NCBI GenBank assembly: GCA_001898385.1
Contig: MKTT01000138.1
Location: forward strand, 1 to 44,032
Source of the DNA: Planctomycetales bacterium 71-10
Lineage (GTDB): Bacteria > Planctomycetota > Planctomycetia > Isosphaerales > Isosphaeraceae
DNA: 44,032 nucleotides
Direction: 5' to 3'
In this document: in pieces, positions 9,042-16,984 of the stretch
Numbering within the stretch: the stretch's first letter is position 1
Layout: every line of letters starts with the position of its first letter
Program-made: the position numbers and the translations under genes
The notes under the pieces: model-generated
Database searches by the model: none
What the model saw: only the letters and a program-made list of their open reading frames with translations
Told to the model about the DNA's origin: nothing

Positions 9042-9368
9042 ATGCCGCGGTCGATGATTGCGACCAAGATCCTGGCCACGCTGCTCGTCGCCCGCGCCTG
9101 CGCGTGCCCCATCGCCGCCGGCCATGGTTCCCCCCTGGAACGAGGCCGTTTCATCGTCCGGGTCTGCCAGTGGCCCGATCCCCGCCCCGAACGACGTGGG
9201 TTCGCCCTGAGGCGCACGGCGGCGGACGACGCTCCCGATTTCTTCGGGGCCGGGACCTCGCCTCATCTCTCGAAGGTCCTGTCCGTCGCCGCCGGTTTCC
9301 GGCCCGGATCCGCGTGCCCAACTCGGGATATCGGCAACTCTCCACGCAAGCTTCCCCTGCGTTGTTGA
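9042..9368 (+). CDS. Small secreted hypothetical protein
   Basis: A 108-residue frame starts at ATG 9042, about 60 bp after the predicted transcription start. Third codon positions are clearly G/C-biased for most of its length, which argues for real coding. The N-terminus looks like a signal peptide: MPRSMIATK, a hydrophobic stretch ILATLLVARACACPIAA, then cleavage near AAG-HG. There is no obvious Shine-Dalgarno sequence and I recognise no family. It would be the first gene of the RND transcript. The alternative is that the whole 628 bp between 8860 and 9487 is an untranslated leader. Confidence 0.35.
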   Translation: MPRSMIATKILATLLVARACACPIAAGHGSPLERGRFIVRVCQWPDPRPERRGFALRRTAADDAPDFFGAGTSPHLSKVLSVAAGFRPGSACPTRDIGNSPRKLPLRC

Positions 9369-9487
9369 GGCCGTTCGAACGCCCCGGGCCGATTGAAACC
9401 CCGCCGTACGGGCCGCGGCCCTTCGTCTCATGAACGAGAGTCGGGCTCTCGCGCGGCGGCCGTCTCGACATCCGACGGAGAGCCTCG

Positions 9488-12400
9488 ATGAACGGCTTGA
9501 TACGGGCCTCGCTGCGCAACCCGCACGCGGTCGTGGTCTTCTGTTTGACGCTCGTGATGCTGGGGTTCGTCGCGATCAACCTGATCCCCATCGACATCCT
9601 GCCGGTCTTCCGGAGCCCGGCGGTGCAGGTGCTGACGTTCTACTCGGGCATGCCGGCGGCCGGCGTCGAGAAGGACATCACCAACCGGATGGAGCGCTGG
9701 GTCGGCCAGGCCAACGGCACCCGGCGGCAGGACTCGCGATCGATCGTCGGCGCCAGCGTGGTGCGCGACTATTTCCGCAGCGGCGTCGACCCCAACGGGG
9801 CGCTCACGCAGGTGAACTCGCTGGCCACGGCGGCCATCCCCGCCCTACCCCCCGGGACGCTGCCGCCGGTCGTCCTGCCGTTCGACCCGACCGGGACGAC
9901 GCCGGTCGGCATCCTCGCCGTCGACAGCCCGGACGGCTCCCAGAACGAGTCGATCCTCTACGACGTGGGCCGGTACGAGGTCCGGAACATGGTCATGAGC
10001 GTCAACGGCGCGATCGCCCCGGTGGTCTACGGGGGCAAGATCCGGGCCGTGATGGCGTACCTCGACCGCCAGAAGATGGAGGCCCGCCGCCTCTCGCCGC
10101 TCGACGTCATGAACGCGATGGACGACTACAACGTCTTCCTCCCCACCGGCGACGCCAAGATCGGCGACCTCGACTACGCGCTCGACTCGAACTCGATGTT
10201 CGACTACCCGTCGGACATGGGCGACATCCCGCTCCGCTCGGAGATCGGCAACGTCTCGTACCTGAAGGACGTCGCGACCCCCAAGGACGCCTCGTACATC
10301 CAGACGAACGTGGTGCGGATCGACGGCCGCCGCGAGGTCTACATCCCGATCTTCCGCCAGCTCGGCTCCAGCACCCTGGCCGTCGTCAACGGCGTCCGGG
10401 ACCGGCTCGACGAGTTCACCGCCCGCCTGACGCGCGGTGGGATCCAGCTCAAGCTGGTCATGGACCAGTCCGTCTTCGTGCGCCAGGCCATCTCCAGCCT
10501 GGTGCAGGAGGGGGTCCTGGGGGCCGTCCTCTGCTCGATGACGATCCTGCTGTTCCTGGGCCAGTGGCGGATGACGGCGATCGCCGTCATGACCCTGCCG
10601 ATCTCGGTCCTGTCGGCCTGCATCCTGCTGTATTACGCGGGGCAGACGGTCAACGTCATGACCCTCGCCGGCCTCACGCTGGCCATCGGCCCGATGATCG
10701 ACAGCGCGATCATCTGCCTGGAGAACACCCACCGGCACCTCGGCCTCGGCGCCCGCCCCGAGGAGGCGGCGTACCTCGGCGCCAGCGAGGTCGCGCTGCC
10801 GGAGTTGATCGCGACCCTCTGCACCTTCCTGGTCCTCGCCCCGCTGGCCCTCATGCCCGGCATGGGCGAGTTCCTCTTCATGCCGATGACCCTTGCCGTG
10901 GCCTTCGCGATGGGCTCGTCCTACGTCCTGTCGCGGACGCTCGTCCCGACCTGCAGCGCCGCGTGGCTCTCCGGACACGGCCACGGCCATGGAGACGGCT
11001 CCGAGGAGGAGGGTCCGCGGCCCGGCCTGATCGCCCGGGCCTTCCGGCGCTGGGAGAAGGGCGTAGACGCCGTCTTCGCGTCGTACTCGCGGGTGCTGGG
11101 CGTCGTCCTTCAGTATCGCGTCCCCGTCATCGCGGCCGCCTTCGGCCTGCTGGCCGCGACGCTCGTCTTCATGTGGCCGATCATGCGCCGGGAGTTCTAC
11201 CCGGACGTGGACGGCGGGGCCTTCGAGATGTACATGCGGGCCCACAGCGGCACGCGGATCGAGCGGACGGAGGAGAAGGTCGCCCAGTTGGAGGACCTGC
11301 TCAAGTCGACGATCCCGCACCACGACCTGGAGCAGTTCGTCTCGGAGATCGGCGTCAACGCGGACTGGTCGGCGGCCTACACCCCGAACGCCGGGCCGAT
11401 GGACGCCGTGGTGAAAGTGCAGCTCGCCGAGCATCGCTCGAAGTCGGCCCAGGAATACGTCCACCTCGTCCGGACGGCCGTGGCGAAGGACCCGCGGTTC
11501 CAGGGCTGCGACTTCGGGTTCGACGCCGGCGGCCTGGTCCGCGGGGCCATGAACGAGGGCAAGTCGACGCCCATCAACATCCGCGTCACCAGCAAGGACC
11601 AGAAATCGGCGCGGGCCGTGGCCGACCGGATTCGCGCCCGCTGCGAGCGGATCGACGGCGTCGTCGACGCCCGGATCATCCAGCGTCTCGACTACCCAGA
11701 ATACGTGATCGACGTCGACCGGGCCAAGGCGTCCGACCTGGGCCTGACTCAGGTCGAGGTGATGAAGAACGTGGTGGCGGCGCTCAACTCGTCGATCCAG
11801 TTCAACAAGCGGAACTTCTGGATCGACCCGATCGGCGGCAACCAGTACTTCGTCGGCGTCCAGTACCCCGAGGGGGACGTCAAGTCGATCGACACGATCC
11901 TGAACATCCCGGTCACCAGCAAGAACCAGGGCGAGGCGATCCCGCTGAGGAACCTGATCTCGCTGCGGCGGACGACCGTCCCGACCGAGGTCACGCACGA
12001 CAACATCCAGCCGACGATCGACCTCTCGATGGGGATCCACGGTCGCGACCTCGGCCACGTCTCCGACGACGTCGCCCGGGCGCTCGACGAGTTCGGCGAG
12101 CGCCGGGAGGACGGCTCGTGGGCGCCCTACGACCCCGCGTCGAGCGGCCCCGCGGTCCTGAAGGGGTCGAAGATCACGCTGAGCGGCGAGTATTCGCGGA
12201 TGCAGGAGACCTTCAAGAACCTGGGCCTGGGCCTGATGGCGGCGTCGGTGCTCATCTACTTCCTGATGGTAGCCCTCAGCAAGTCGTGGGTCGTGCCGCT
12301 GTCCGTGATGGTGAACGTGCCGTTGAGCCTCATCGGCGTGCTGCCGATGCTGTACCTGACGGGGACGGCCGTGAACGTGCAGTCGCTGCTGGGGGTCATC

Positions 12401-12787
12401 TTCGTAGTCGGTATCAACGTCTCGAACACGGTCCTCATGACCGACTTCGCCCAGGAGTTGCGGCGTTCGGAGGGCCTGACGCCGTTCCAGGCGATTTTCA
12501 AGTCGGCCTCGATCCGCGTGAAGCCCGTGACCATGACGGCCGTCGCCGCCTTCTTCGCGCTGATACCCGGAGCCCTGGCGCTGGAGCGCGGCAGCGAGGC
12601 GAACGCCCCGCTGGCGCGGGCCATCCTGGGGGGGCTGGCCGCCAACGAGCCGGCCACGCTGTTCGTCCTCCCCTGCCTCTATTCGCTGCTCGTCCGCCCC
12701 GGATCCGAGGGGGGTGACGAGGACGAGATCGGCGAAGCCGAAATCGAATCCGACGAGGGCGAAGAGTCGGCGAGCCTTTCGGAGTGA
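9488..12787 (+). CDS. RND efflux pump permease (HAE-type)
   Basis: This 1,099-residue inner-membrane protein has the RND plan: TM1 near residues 13-33, a large periplasmic loop, TM2-6 (about 340-490), TM7 near 535-555, a second loop and TM8-12 (about 905-1070). It should use proton flow to expel a substrate from the periplasm through the adaptor encoded next and an outer-membrane factor. The TM4 relay, two adjacent aspartates in AcrB, reads GPMIDSAIICLEN here (Asp405, Glu412), so only one of the pair remains. The cytoplasmic loop after TM6 has a His-rich GHGHGHGDG at 496-504, which could bind metal. The ATG follows a GGAGAG. The protein ends with a long acidic tail. Its stop lies in the stretch leading into the adaptor gene. 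Substrate is unknown. Confidence 0.9.
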   Translation: MNGLIRASLRNPHAVVVFCLTLVMLGFVAINLIPIDILPVFRSPAVQVLTFYSGMPAAGVEKDITNRMERWVGQANGTRRQDSRSIVGASVVRDYFRSGVDPNGALTQVNSLATAAIPALPPGTLPPVVLPFDPTGTTPVGILAVDSPDGSQNESILYDVGRYEVRNMVMSVNGAIAPVVYGGKIRAVMAYLDRQKMEARRLSPLDVMNAMDDYNVFLPTGDAKIGDLDYALDSNSMFDYPSDMGDIPLRSEIGNVSYLKDVATPKDASYIQTNVVRIDGRREVYIPIFRQLGSSTLAVVNGVRDRLDEFTARLTRGGIQLKLVMDQSVFVRQAISSLVQEGVLGAVLCSMTILLFLGQWRMTAIAVMTLPISVLSACILLYYAGQTVNVMTLAGLTLAIGPMIDSAIICLENTHRHLGLGARPEEAAYLGASEVALPELIATLCTFLVLAPLALMPGMGEFLFMPMTLAVAFAMGSSYVLSRTLVPTCSAAWLSGHGHGHGDGSEEEGPRPGLIARAFRRWEKGVDAVFASYSRVLGVVLQYRVPVIAAAFGLLAATLVFMWPIMRREFYPDVDGGAFEMYMRAHSGTRIERTEEKVAQLEDLLKSTIPHHDLEQFVSEIGVNADWSAAYTPNAGPMDAVVKVQLAEHRSKSAQEYVHLVRTAVAKDPRFQGCDFGFDAGGLVRGAMNEGKSTPINIRVTSKDQKSARAVADRIRARCERIDGVVDARIIQRLDYPEYVIDVDRAKASDLGLTQVEVMKNVVAALNSSIQFNKRNFWIDPIGGNQYFVGVQYPEGDVKSIDTILNIPVTSKNQGEAIPLRNLISLRRTTVPTEVTHDNIQPTIDLSMGIHGRDLGHVSDDVARALDEFGERREDGSWAPYDPASSGPAVLKGSKITLSGEYSRMQETFKNLGLGLMAASVLIYFLMVALSKSWVVPLSVMVNVPLSLIGVLPMLYLTGTAVNVQSLLGVIFVVGINVSNTVLMTDFAQELRRSEGLTPFQAIFKSASIRVKPVTMTAVAAFFALIPGALALERGSEANAPLARAILGGLAANEPATLFVLPCLYSLLVRPGSEGGDEDEIGEAEIESDEGEESASLSE

Positions 12788-12846
12788 CGCGCCTCGCCAT
12801 CCGTCGCGTCCTGGTGAATCCTTGCGAATCGAAGGAGACGACCGCC

Positions 12847-14301
12847 GTGTCCAACGCAGCAGTGGGAGTCGGAGGCGTGAAGTCGTTCCGCGGCGAAGGC
12901 CGCCCCCGCGCGAGATGGGCGTGGGCGGGGCTCGGGGCCGTCGTCGTCGGCCTCGCCGTCGCCCTGGGTTGGTGGCATTTCGCCGGCCGGGACTTCCCGG
13001 GCCGCTCGGCCGTCCCGAGCCCCGCGGCGAAGGCGGGCTCGTCCGTCGAGCCGATCGCCGTCCAGGTCGTCAGTTTGTCGCCCGGGGGGATCCGCAGGAC
13101 CAGCGCGCAGGTCGGCTCGGTGCGGCCGTTCCAGGAGGCCGACCTGTTCGCCAAGGTGTCGGGATACCTCGCGAAGCTGCACGTCGACTACGGCGACCGC
13201 GTGAAGGCCGGCCAGGTCCTGGCCGAGATCGACGACCCGGAGGACGTCGAGGAGGCCAAGAAGACGGCGGCCGACGTCGCCCAGGCCGAGGCGGCCGTCG
13301 TGCAGGCCCAGGCCCTGGTCGACTCGGCGCGGGCGGACCGGGCGGCCTCCGCGACGGCCGTGGAGCAGTCGGAGGCCGAGGTCGAGCGGTACGAGTCGAT
13401 GCGGAGCTATCACGAGAAGAAGTTCGCGCGCTACCGCGACCTCGTGGCCCGGCAGGCGATCCCCCAGCAGATCGCCGACGAGGAGGAGGAAGGCTACGAG
13501 TCGGCCATGGCGTCCGAGACGGCCTCGCGCAAGGCCGTGCTCAACGCCAAGGCGCAGCTCGAGGCCGCGGCCGCCCGCGTGAAGAAGGCCGAGGCCGACG
13601 TCGTCGCCGCCAGGGCCGCCGTCGACGTGGCCCGGGCGAGGCACGCCAAGGCTCAGGTCTTCGTCGCCTACATGAAGATCTCGTCCCCGTACGACGGCGT
13701 CGTGACCCGCCGCAACTTCTTCCCCGGAGCCTTCATCCGGTCGGCGGCCGAGGGGGGCACGGTCCCGCTGCTCACGATCGCGCGAATCGACAAGGTCCGC
13801 GTCATGACCCATATCCCCGACCGCGACGTCCCGTACGCCGACGTGGGCGACGAGGCCGACGTCACGCTCGACGCGCTGCCGGGGAGGGTCTTCAAGGGGG
13901 CCGTCTCCCGGTTCGCCGACTCCGAGGACCCGACGAGCCGGACCATGTACACCGAGATCGACCTCCCCAACCCCGGGGCCGAGCTTCGGCCGGGCATGTA
14001 CGGCGTCGCCACGGTCGTCCTCGACCAGTCGCGGAAGGCGTCGACGCTCCCGGCCTCGGCCCTCGCGGGCGAATCGCGCGGGGGCAAGGGCGACGTCTTC
14101 GTCGTCAAGGACGGCGTCGCCAGGAAGACGCGCGTCGACATCGGCGCCGACGACGGCCTGAGGATCGAGATCCTCTCCGGCCTCGAGCCCGAGGAGCAGG
14201 TCGTGCTCGACGTCGGCGCGGTCGCCGACGGTACGCCCGTCCGCCCGGCCCCGCAGGAGGTCCATGCGCAGGCGGCGGTGAAATCCCCCCGTCACGAATG
14301 A
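12847..14301 (+). CDS. RND periplasmic adaptor (membrane fusion protein)
   Basis: The product (about 484 residues) has one N-terminal membrane anchor (residues 25-43), a lipoyl/barrel-sandwich half (FAKVSGYLAKLHVDYGDRVK), a long Ala/Glu-rich alpha-helical hairpin (roughly 140-280), the second lipoyl half (ISSPYDGVVTRRNFFPG), and a beta-barrel plus membrane-proximal domain (PNPGAELRPGMYGVA). It should link the RND pump to an outer-membrane factor. GTG 12847 is chosen because AAGGAGA lies at proper spacing upstream. An in-frame GTG at 12784 that overlaps the pump stop (GTGA) would add 21 residues and give translational coupling. Confidence 0.88.
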   Translation: MSNAAVGVGGVKSFRGEGRPRARWAWAGLGAVVVGLAVALGWWHFAGRDFPGRSAVPSPAAKAGSSVEPIAVQVVSLSPGGIRRTSAQVGSVRPFQEADLFAKVSGYLAKLHVDYGDRVKAGQVLAEIDDPEDVEEAKKTAADVAQAEAAVVQAQALVDSARADRAASATAVEQSEAEVERYESMRSYHEKKFARYRDLVARQAIPQQIADEEEEGYESAMASETASRKAVLNAKAQLEAAAARVKKAEADVVAARAAVDVARARHAKAQVFVAYMKISSPYDGVVTRRNFFPGAFIRSAAEGGTVPLLTIARIDKVRVMTHIPDRDVPYADVGDEADVTLDALPGRVFKGAVSRFADSEDPTSRTMYTEIDLPNPGAELRPGMYGVATVVLDQSRKASTLPASALAGESRGGKGDVFVVKDGVARKTRVDIGADDGLRIEILSGLEPEEQVVLDVGAVADGTPVRPAPQEVHAQAAVKSPRHE

Positions 14302-14442
14302 CGGATGAGAGCCGCCGGCCGCCGCCTGCGCATTTGGTGGAGCGGGGCCCGCCCCCTGCCGATCGAACCTTAGATGGGGGCCGGGAGCCTCCGCACCGCG
14401 TGCGGACGCGGGCCGCGATCCAAGGTTCGAGGCGCAGGAGGG

Positions 14443-15087
14443 ATGATGCCCTTCAGGAAACGCAAATTCACCCTGGGCGTCGAGCCTCTCGAAGGGAAGC
14501 GGCTGCTGAGCGCGGTCCCGAGGGCCGCGCGGGCGCTCGCCGCCGATACGACCCCGGTCGACGCCTCGGCGTTCGACGGCATGACGACCCTGGAGGCGCT
14601 CCGGGGATTCGTCGCCGCCTACCCCAGCATGGCCGGCGGCCCCCGCTACAACGCCATCTACGACCTCAACCACAACGGCCAGGTCGGCCAGGACGACGGC
14701 CGGATCCTGCTTCGGCTCCTGCCGCCCGTCGGCCCCAAGATCCCGCTGAGCGTCCAGGTGAAGCTCGCGCCCCAGGATCAGGCCCGGGGCGGCCTGCCCC
14801 AGAACAGCGGCGGCGTTGCGATCAGCCGCCAGCCGAAGGTGATCGGCCGGACCCAGCCCGGTGCCCTGGTCTTCTCCGGGACCGGCACGACCGACCTGAA
14901 GCTCCGCGGCCCCGCGGCCGTCGCCGACGAGAAAGGGTATTTCGAGTTCACGCCGACGATGACCGACGGCATCAACCAGTTCGACATCCAGGTCGTCGAC
15001 CGCTACGGCCGCCAGACCCTCCGCGCCTTCCCCATCTTCTGGACGGGCTTCGCCCAGCACGAGGCCGCCCACCCGCGGTCGGCCTGA
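14443..15087 (+). CDS. LEPR-XLL domain protein with dockerin-like loop
   Basis: This 214-residue protein begins with a basic stretch and FTLGVEPLEGKRLLSAV, the LEPR-XLL signature found at the N-termini of many planctomycete exported proteins. Residues 74-85 (DLNHNGQVGQDD) match a dockerin/EF-hand calcium loop (Asp74, Asn76, Asn78, Asp85). The C-terminal half (about 115-200) looks like a small beta-sandwich of bacterial-surface type (VFSGTGTTDLKLRGPA, FDIQVVDRYGRQTLRAF). AGGAGG at 14437-14442 abuts the first ATG, so the second ATG (14446) may be the true start. It lies 141 bp after the adaptor and could be on the same transcript. Extracellular, calcium-stabilised; function unknown. Confidence 0.75.
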   Translation: MMPFRKRKFTLGVEPLEGKRLLSAVPRAARALAADTTPVDASAFDGMTTLEALRGFVAAYPSMAGGPRYNAIYDLNHNGQVGQDDGRILLRLLPPVGPKIPLSVQVKLAPQDQARGGLPQNSGGVAISRQPKVIGRTQPGALVFSGTGTTDLKLRGPAAVADEKGYFEFTPTMTDGINQFDIQVVDRYGRQTLRAFPIFWTGFAQHEAAHPRSA

Positions 15088-15140
15088 GCCGGCTCCGCGG
15101 CGGTCTCCTGATATTCGCCTCCCCCTTCACGGGGCGAGGG

Positions 15141-15231
15141 CGGATGAGGGGACGATCGCCGTCGGATGTGCATGCGCCGAGTCGCTCCGAAATCGGCGCA
15201 GGCCCCCCCTCATCCGGCCGCTTCGCGGTCG
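15141..15231. terminator. Inverted repeats between convergent genes (possible bidirectional terminator / REP-like)
   Basis: CGGATGAGGGG at 15141-15151 is repeated inverted at 15206-15216 (11 of 11 bases, 54-nt spacer). Right after it, CGGCCGC and GCGGTCG (15215-15231) form a 7-bp hairpin with one G-T wobble and a 3-nt loop. The block lies between the converging LEPR-XLL gene and outer-membrane factor gene, where a terminator for both is expected. The CCCTCATCCGG wording is typical of dispersed intergenic palindromes in GC-rich genomes, so it may be one copy of a repeat family. Confidence 0.4.
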
Positions 15232-15320
15232 CCGTCCCCCTGTACGTACTCGGCGCGTACACCTCCGCGAGGAGGGAAGGCCGTTAGGGTGGGCCCACAA
15301 TCCACGGCGGCCAGGGCCGG

Positions 15321-16955
15321 TCAATGACCATGCCAGAGGCCGGGCCCTATCAACCGGGCGAGGGGAGGCAGGGGCGGCGAGGCGATCGGTGGGGCCGTGG
15401 CGGGCTCCGCCGGGTTCGCGATGAGCGGCGGCGGCGACCCCAGCGAGACGAACAGCCGGAACTCGGCCTGGTTGTAGTCGGCCACGGCGCGGATGCGGGC
15501 GATCCGAGCGTCGTTGAGCAATTGCAGGCTGTTGACGACCTCGAGCGGCCGGCCCACCGTGCTCCGGATGCGGTCCACGTCCTCGCGAAAGCCCGCGCGG
15601 GCGCTTTCCAGCTCGATGGCGGCGACGTCGAGGCGGCGTCGCGAGGCGTTCACCGCCGCGTACGCCTCGGCGACCTCGGCCCGGACCTCGGCGATGGCCC
15701 GCTGGCGTTCGCCCTCGGCCTGGCCCAGCTCGGCCGACCGCCTCCGGATCCGCGCCAGGTTGCCTCCGCCGAGGTTGCTGAGCGTCCAGAAGAGGCCGAC
15801 GTCGAGATCCGTGCGGCCGCCGACGTTCGCGACCTGCGTCCCGAACAGGTTGCTGCCGCCGCCGAAGGCCCCGCCGCTGAACCCGACCAGGATCGTCGGC
15901 AGCGCGGGCCGGTATTTCTCCTGATCCACTCGATACGCCGCTGCGTCGACGGCGGCGGCCCGGGCGCGGACCTCGGGGCGGTAGGTCAGGCCCGTCCGGA
16001 GGAGCTCGGGCAGGGGGACGGCCGGGTCGACGATCGTCGTCGTCTCGAAGGCGGGTGCGATCGGCCGGAGCTGCACCGCCTGGTCGAGGTGCAGCCGACG
16101 CGCCAGCCGGACCCCCGCGACGGCCGCCTCTTCCTCGGCCCTGCGCACCTCCACGCCGATGAGCCTCAGCTCGGTCGCGGCCCGCATCGCGTCGGCCTCG
16201 CGCCCTTCCCCGGCGTCGGCGTAGGCGCGCGTCAGCCGGGCGACCTCGCCCCCCTTTTCGGCCATCTCGCGGCGGACGTCGAGGAAGCCCTCGGTCGCCG
16301 TCAGCTCGAAATAAAGCTGCGAGACGTCCATGAGGACGCTGTTGGCGGTGGCCGTGGCGTCGAACCGGGCCCGATCGACCTCCTGCCGTGCGGCGAGCGG
16401 CTCGAATATGGCGTCGGTCAGCGGGCTGACGATGCTCACGGCCGGGATCTCGACGGTCCCCGCCGCGACGACGTCCACGCCGCCCCCGAAGTAGAGCGAC
16501 CGCTCCCTCAGGTTGAGGATCCGCCCCGACGACCGCTGGAGGTTGCCCAGGTGGTCGTGGTAGTTGGCGCCCATGTTGAGCGACGGCAGCAGCAAGGCCC
16601 TCGCCCCCTGGAGGACGGCGACCGCCTCCCCCACGCGCTGGCGGGCCACGGCGATCTGCGGATTCTCGGCCTCCGCCAACCGCAGGGCCGACGAGAGGTC
16701 GACGGCGTATTCGCCGCCCGACTTCGCCGGGATCGACGCCCCTCCGAACCCCGAGACCTCTTCCGCCGCGTCCGCCGACGCGACGACGACGGCCTCGTCG
16801 CGCCCCTTCGCCTTCCACGAAAGCGTCATGCACCCGGGAAGGAGGGGGATCGTCAGGGTCGCGGCGAGCGCCAGGCGACGGTTGCGCGACCGCTTTCCGC
16901 GCCGCCGTCGCGGCGCTCTCTTCTTCCCCGGCTCCGCAGGAATCGAAGGTTCCAT
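15321..16955 (-). CDS. TolC-family outer membrane factor (lipoprotein), copy 1
   Basis: A 544-residue protein with a very basic N-terminus (RRRRGKRSRNRR), a hydrophobic segment and lipobox LLPGC, so it should be a lipid-anchored outer-membrane channel. Two OEP repeats follow, each starting with a pattern like LRLAEAENPQIAVARQRV or TYRPEVRARAAAV and rich in Ala/Arg/Glu coiled coil. The ATG at 16955 follows GGGGGAAAG. It is the second gene of a two-gene unit, 29 bp after its paralogue. It points toward the RND pump and adaptor genes rather than being transcribed with them. Together with those genes it could form a tripartite efflux system. Confidence 0.85.
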   Translation of the reverse strand: MEPSIPAEPGKKRAPRRRRGKRSRNRRLALAATLTIPLLPGCMTLSWKAKGRDEAVVVASADAAEEVSGFGGASIPAKSGGEYAVDLSSALRLAEAENPQIAVARQRVGEAVAVLQGARALLLPSLNMGANYHDHLGNLQRSSGRILNLRERSLYFGGGVDVVAAGTVEIPAVSIVSPLTDAIFEPLAARQEVDRARFDATATANSVLMDVSQLYFELTATEGFLDVRREMAEKGGEVARLTRAYADAGEGREADAMRAATELRLIGVEVRRAEEEAAVAGVRLARRLHLDQAVQLRPIAPAFETTTIVDPAVPLPELLRTGLTYRPEVRARAAAVDAAAYRVDQEKYRPALPTILVGFSGGAFGGGSNLFGTQVANVGGRTDLDVGLFWTLSNLGGGNLARIRRRSAELGQAEGERQRAIAEVRAEVAEAYAAVNASRRRLDVAAIELESARAGFREDVDRIRSTVGRPLEVVNSLQLLNDARIARIRAVADYNQAEFRLFVSLGSPPPLIANPAEPATAPPIASPPLPPLARLIGPGLWHGH

Positions 16956-16984
16956 CTTTCCCCCAATCGCAACGAGACCGTGGT

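Noticed and set aside
8865..9431. 188-codon minus-strand frame upstream of the RND pump
   Set aside because: No family motif and poor codon pattern; the plus-strand frame at 9042 has clearer third-position bias and a signal peptide.
9430..12717. Long open frame (about 1,095 codons) in a second plus-strand frame over the RND pump
   Set aside because: Arg/Pro/Gly-rich with no motifs; it is a shadow of the pump gene at 9488, caused by high GC.
12714..15287. 857-codon frame covering the adaptor and LEPR-XLL genes
   Set aside because: Spans two recognisable genes in another frame; Arg-rich shadow.
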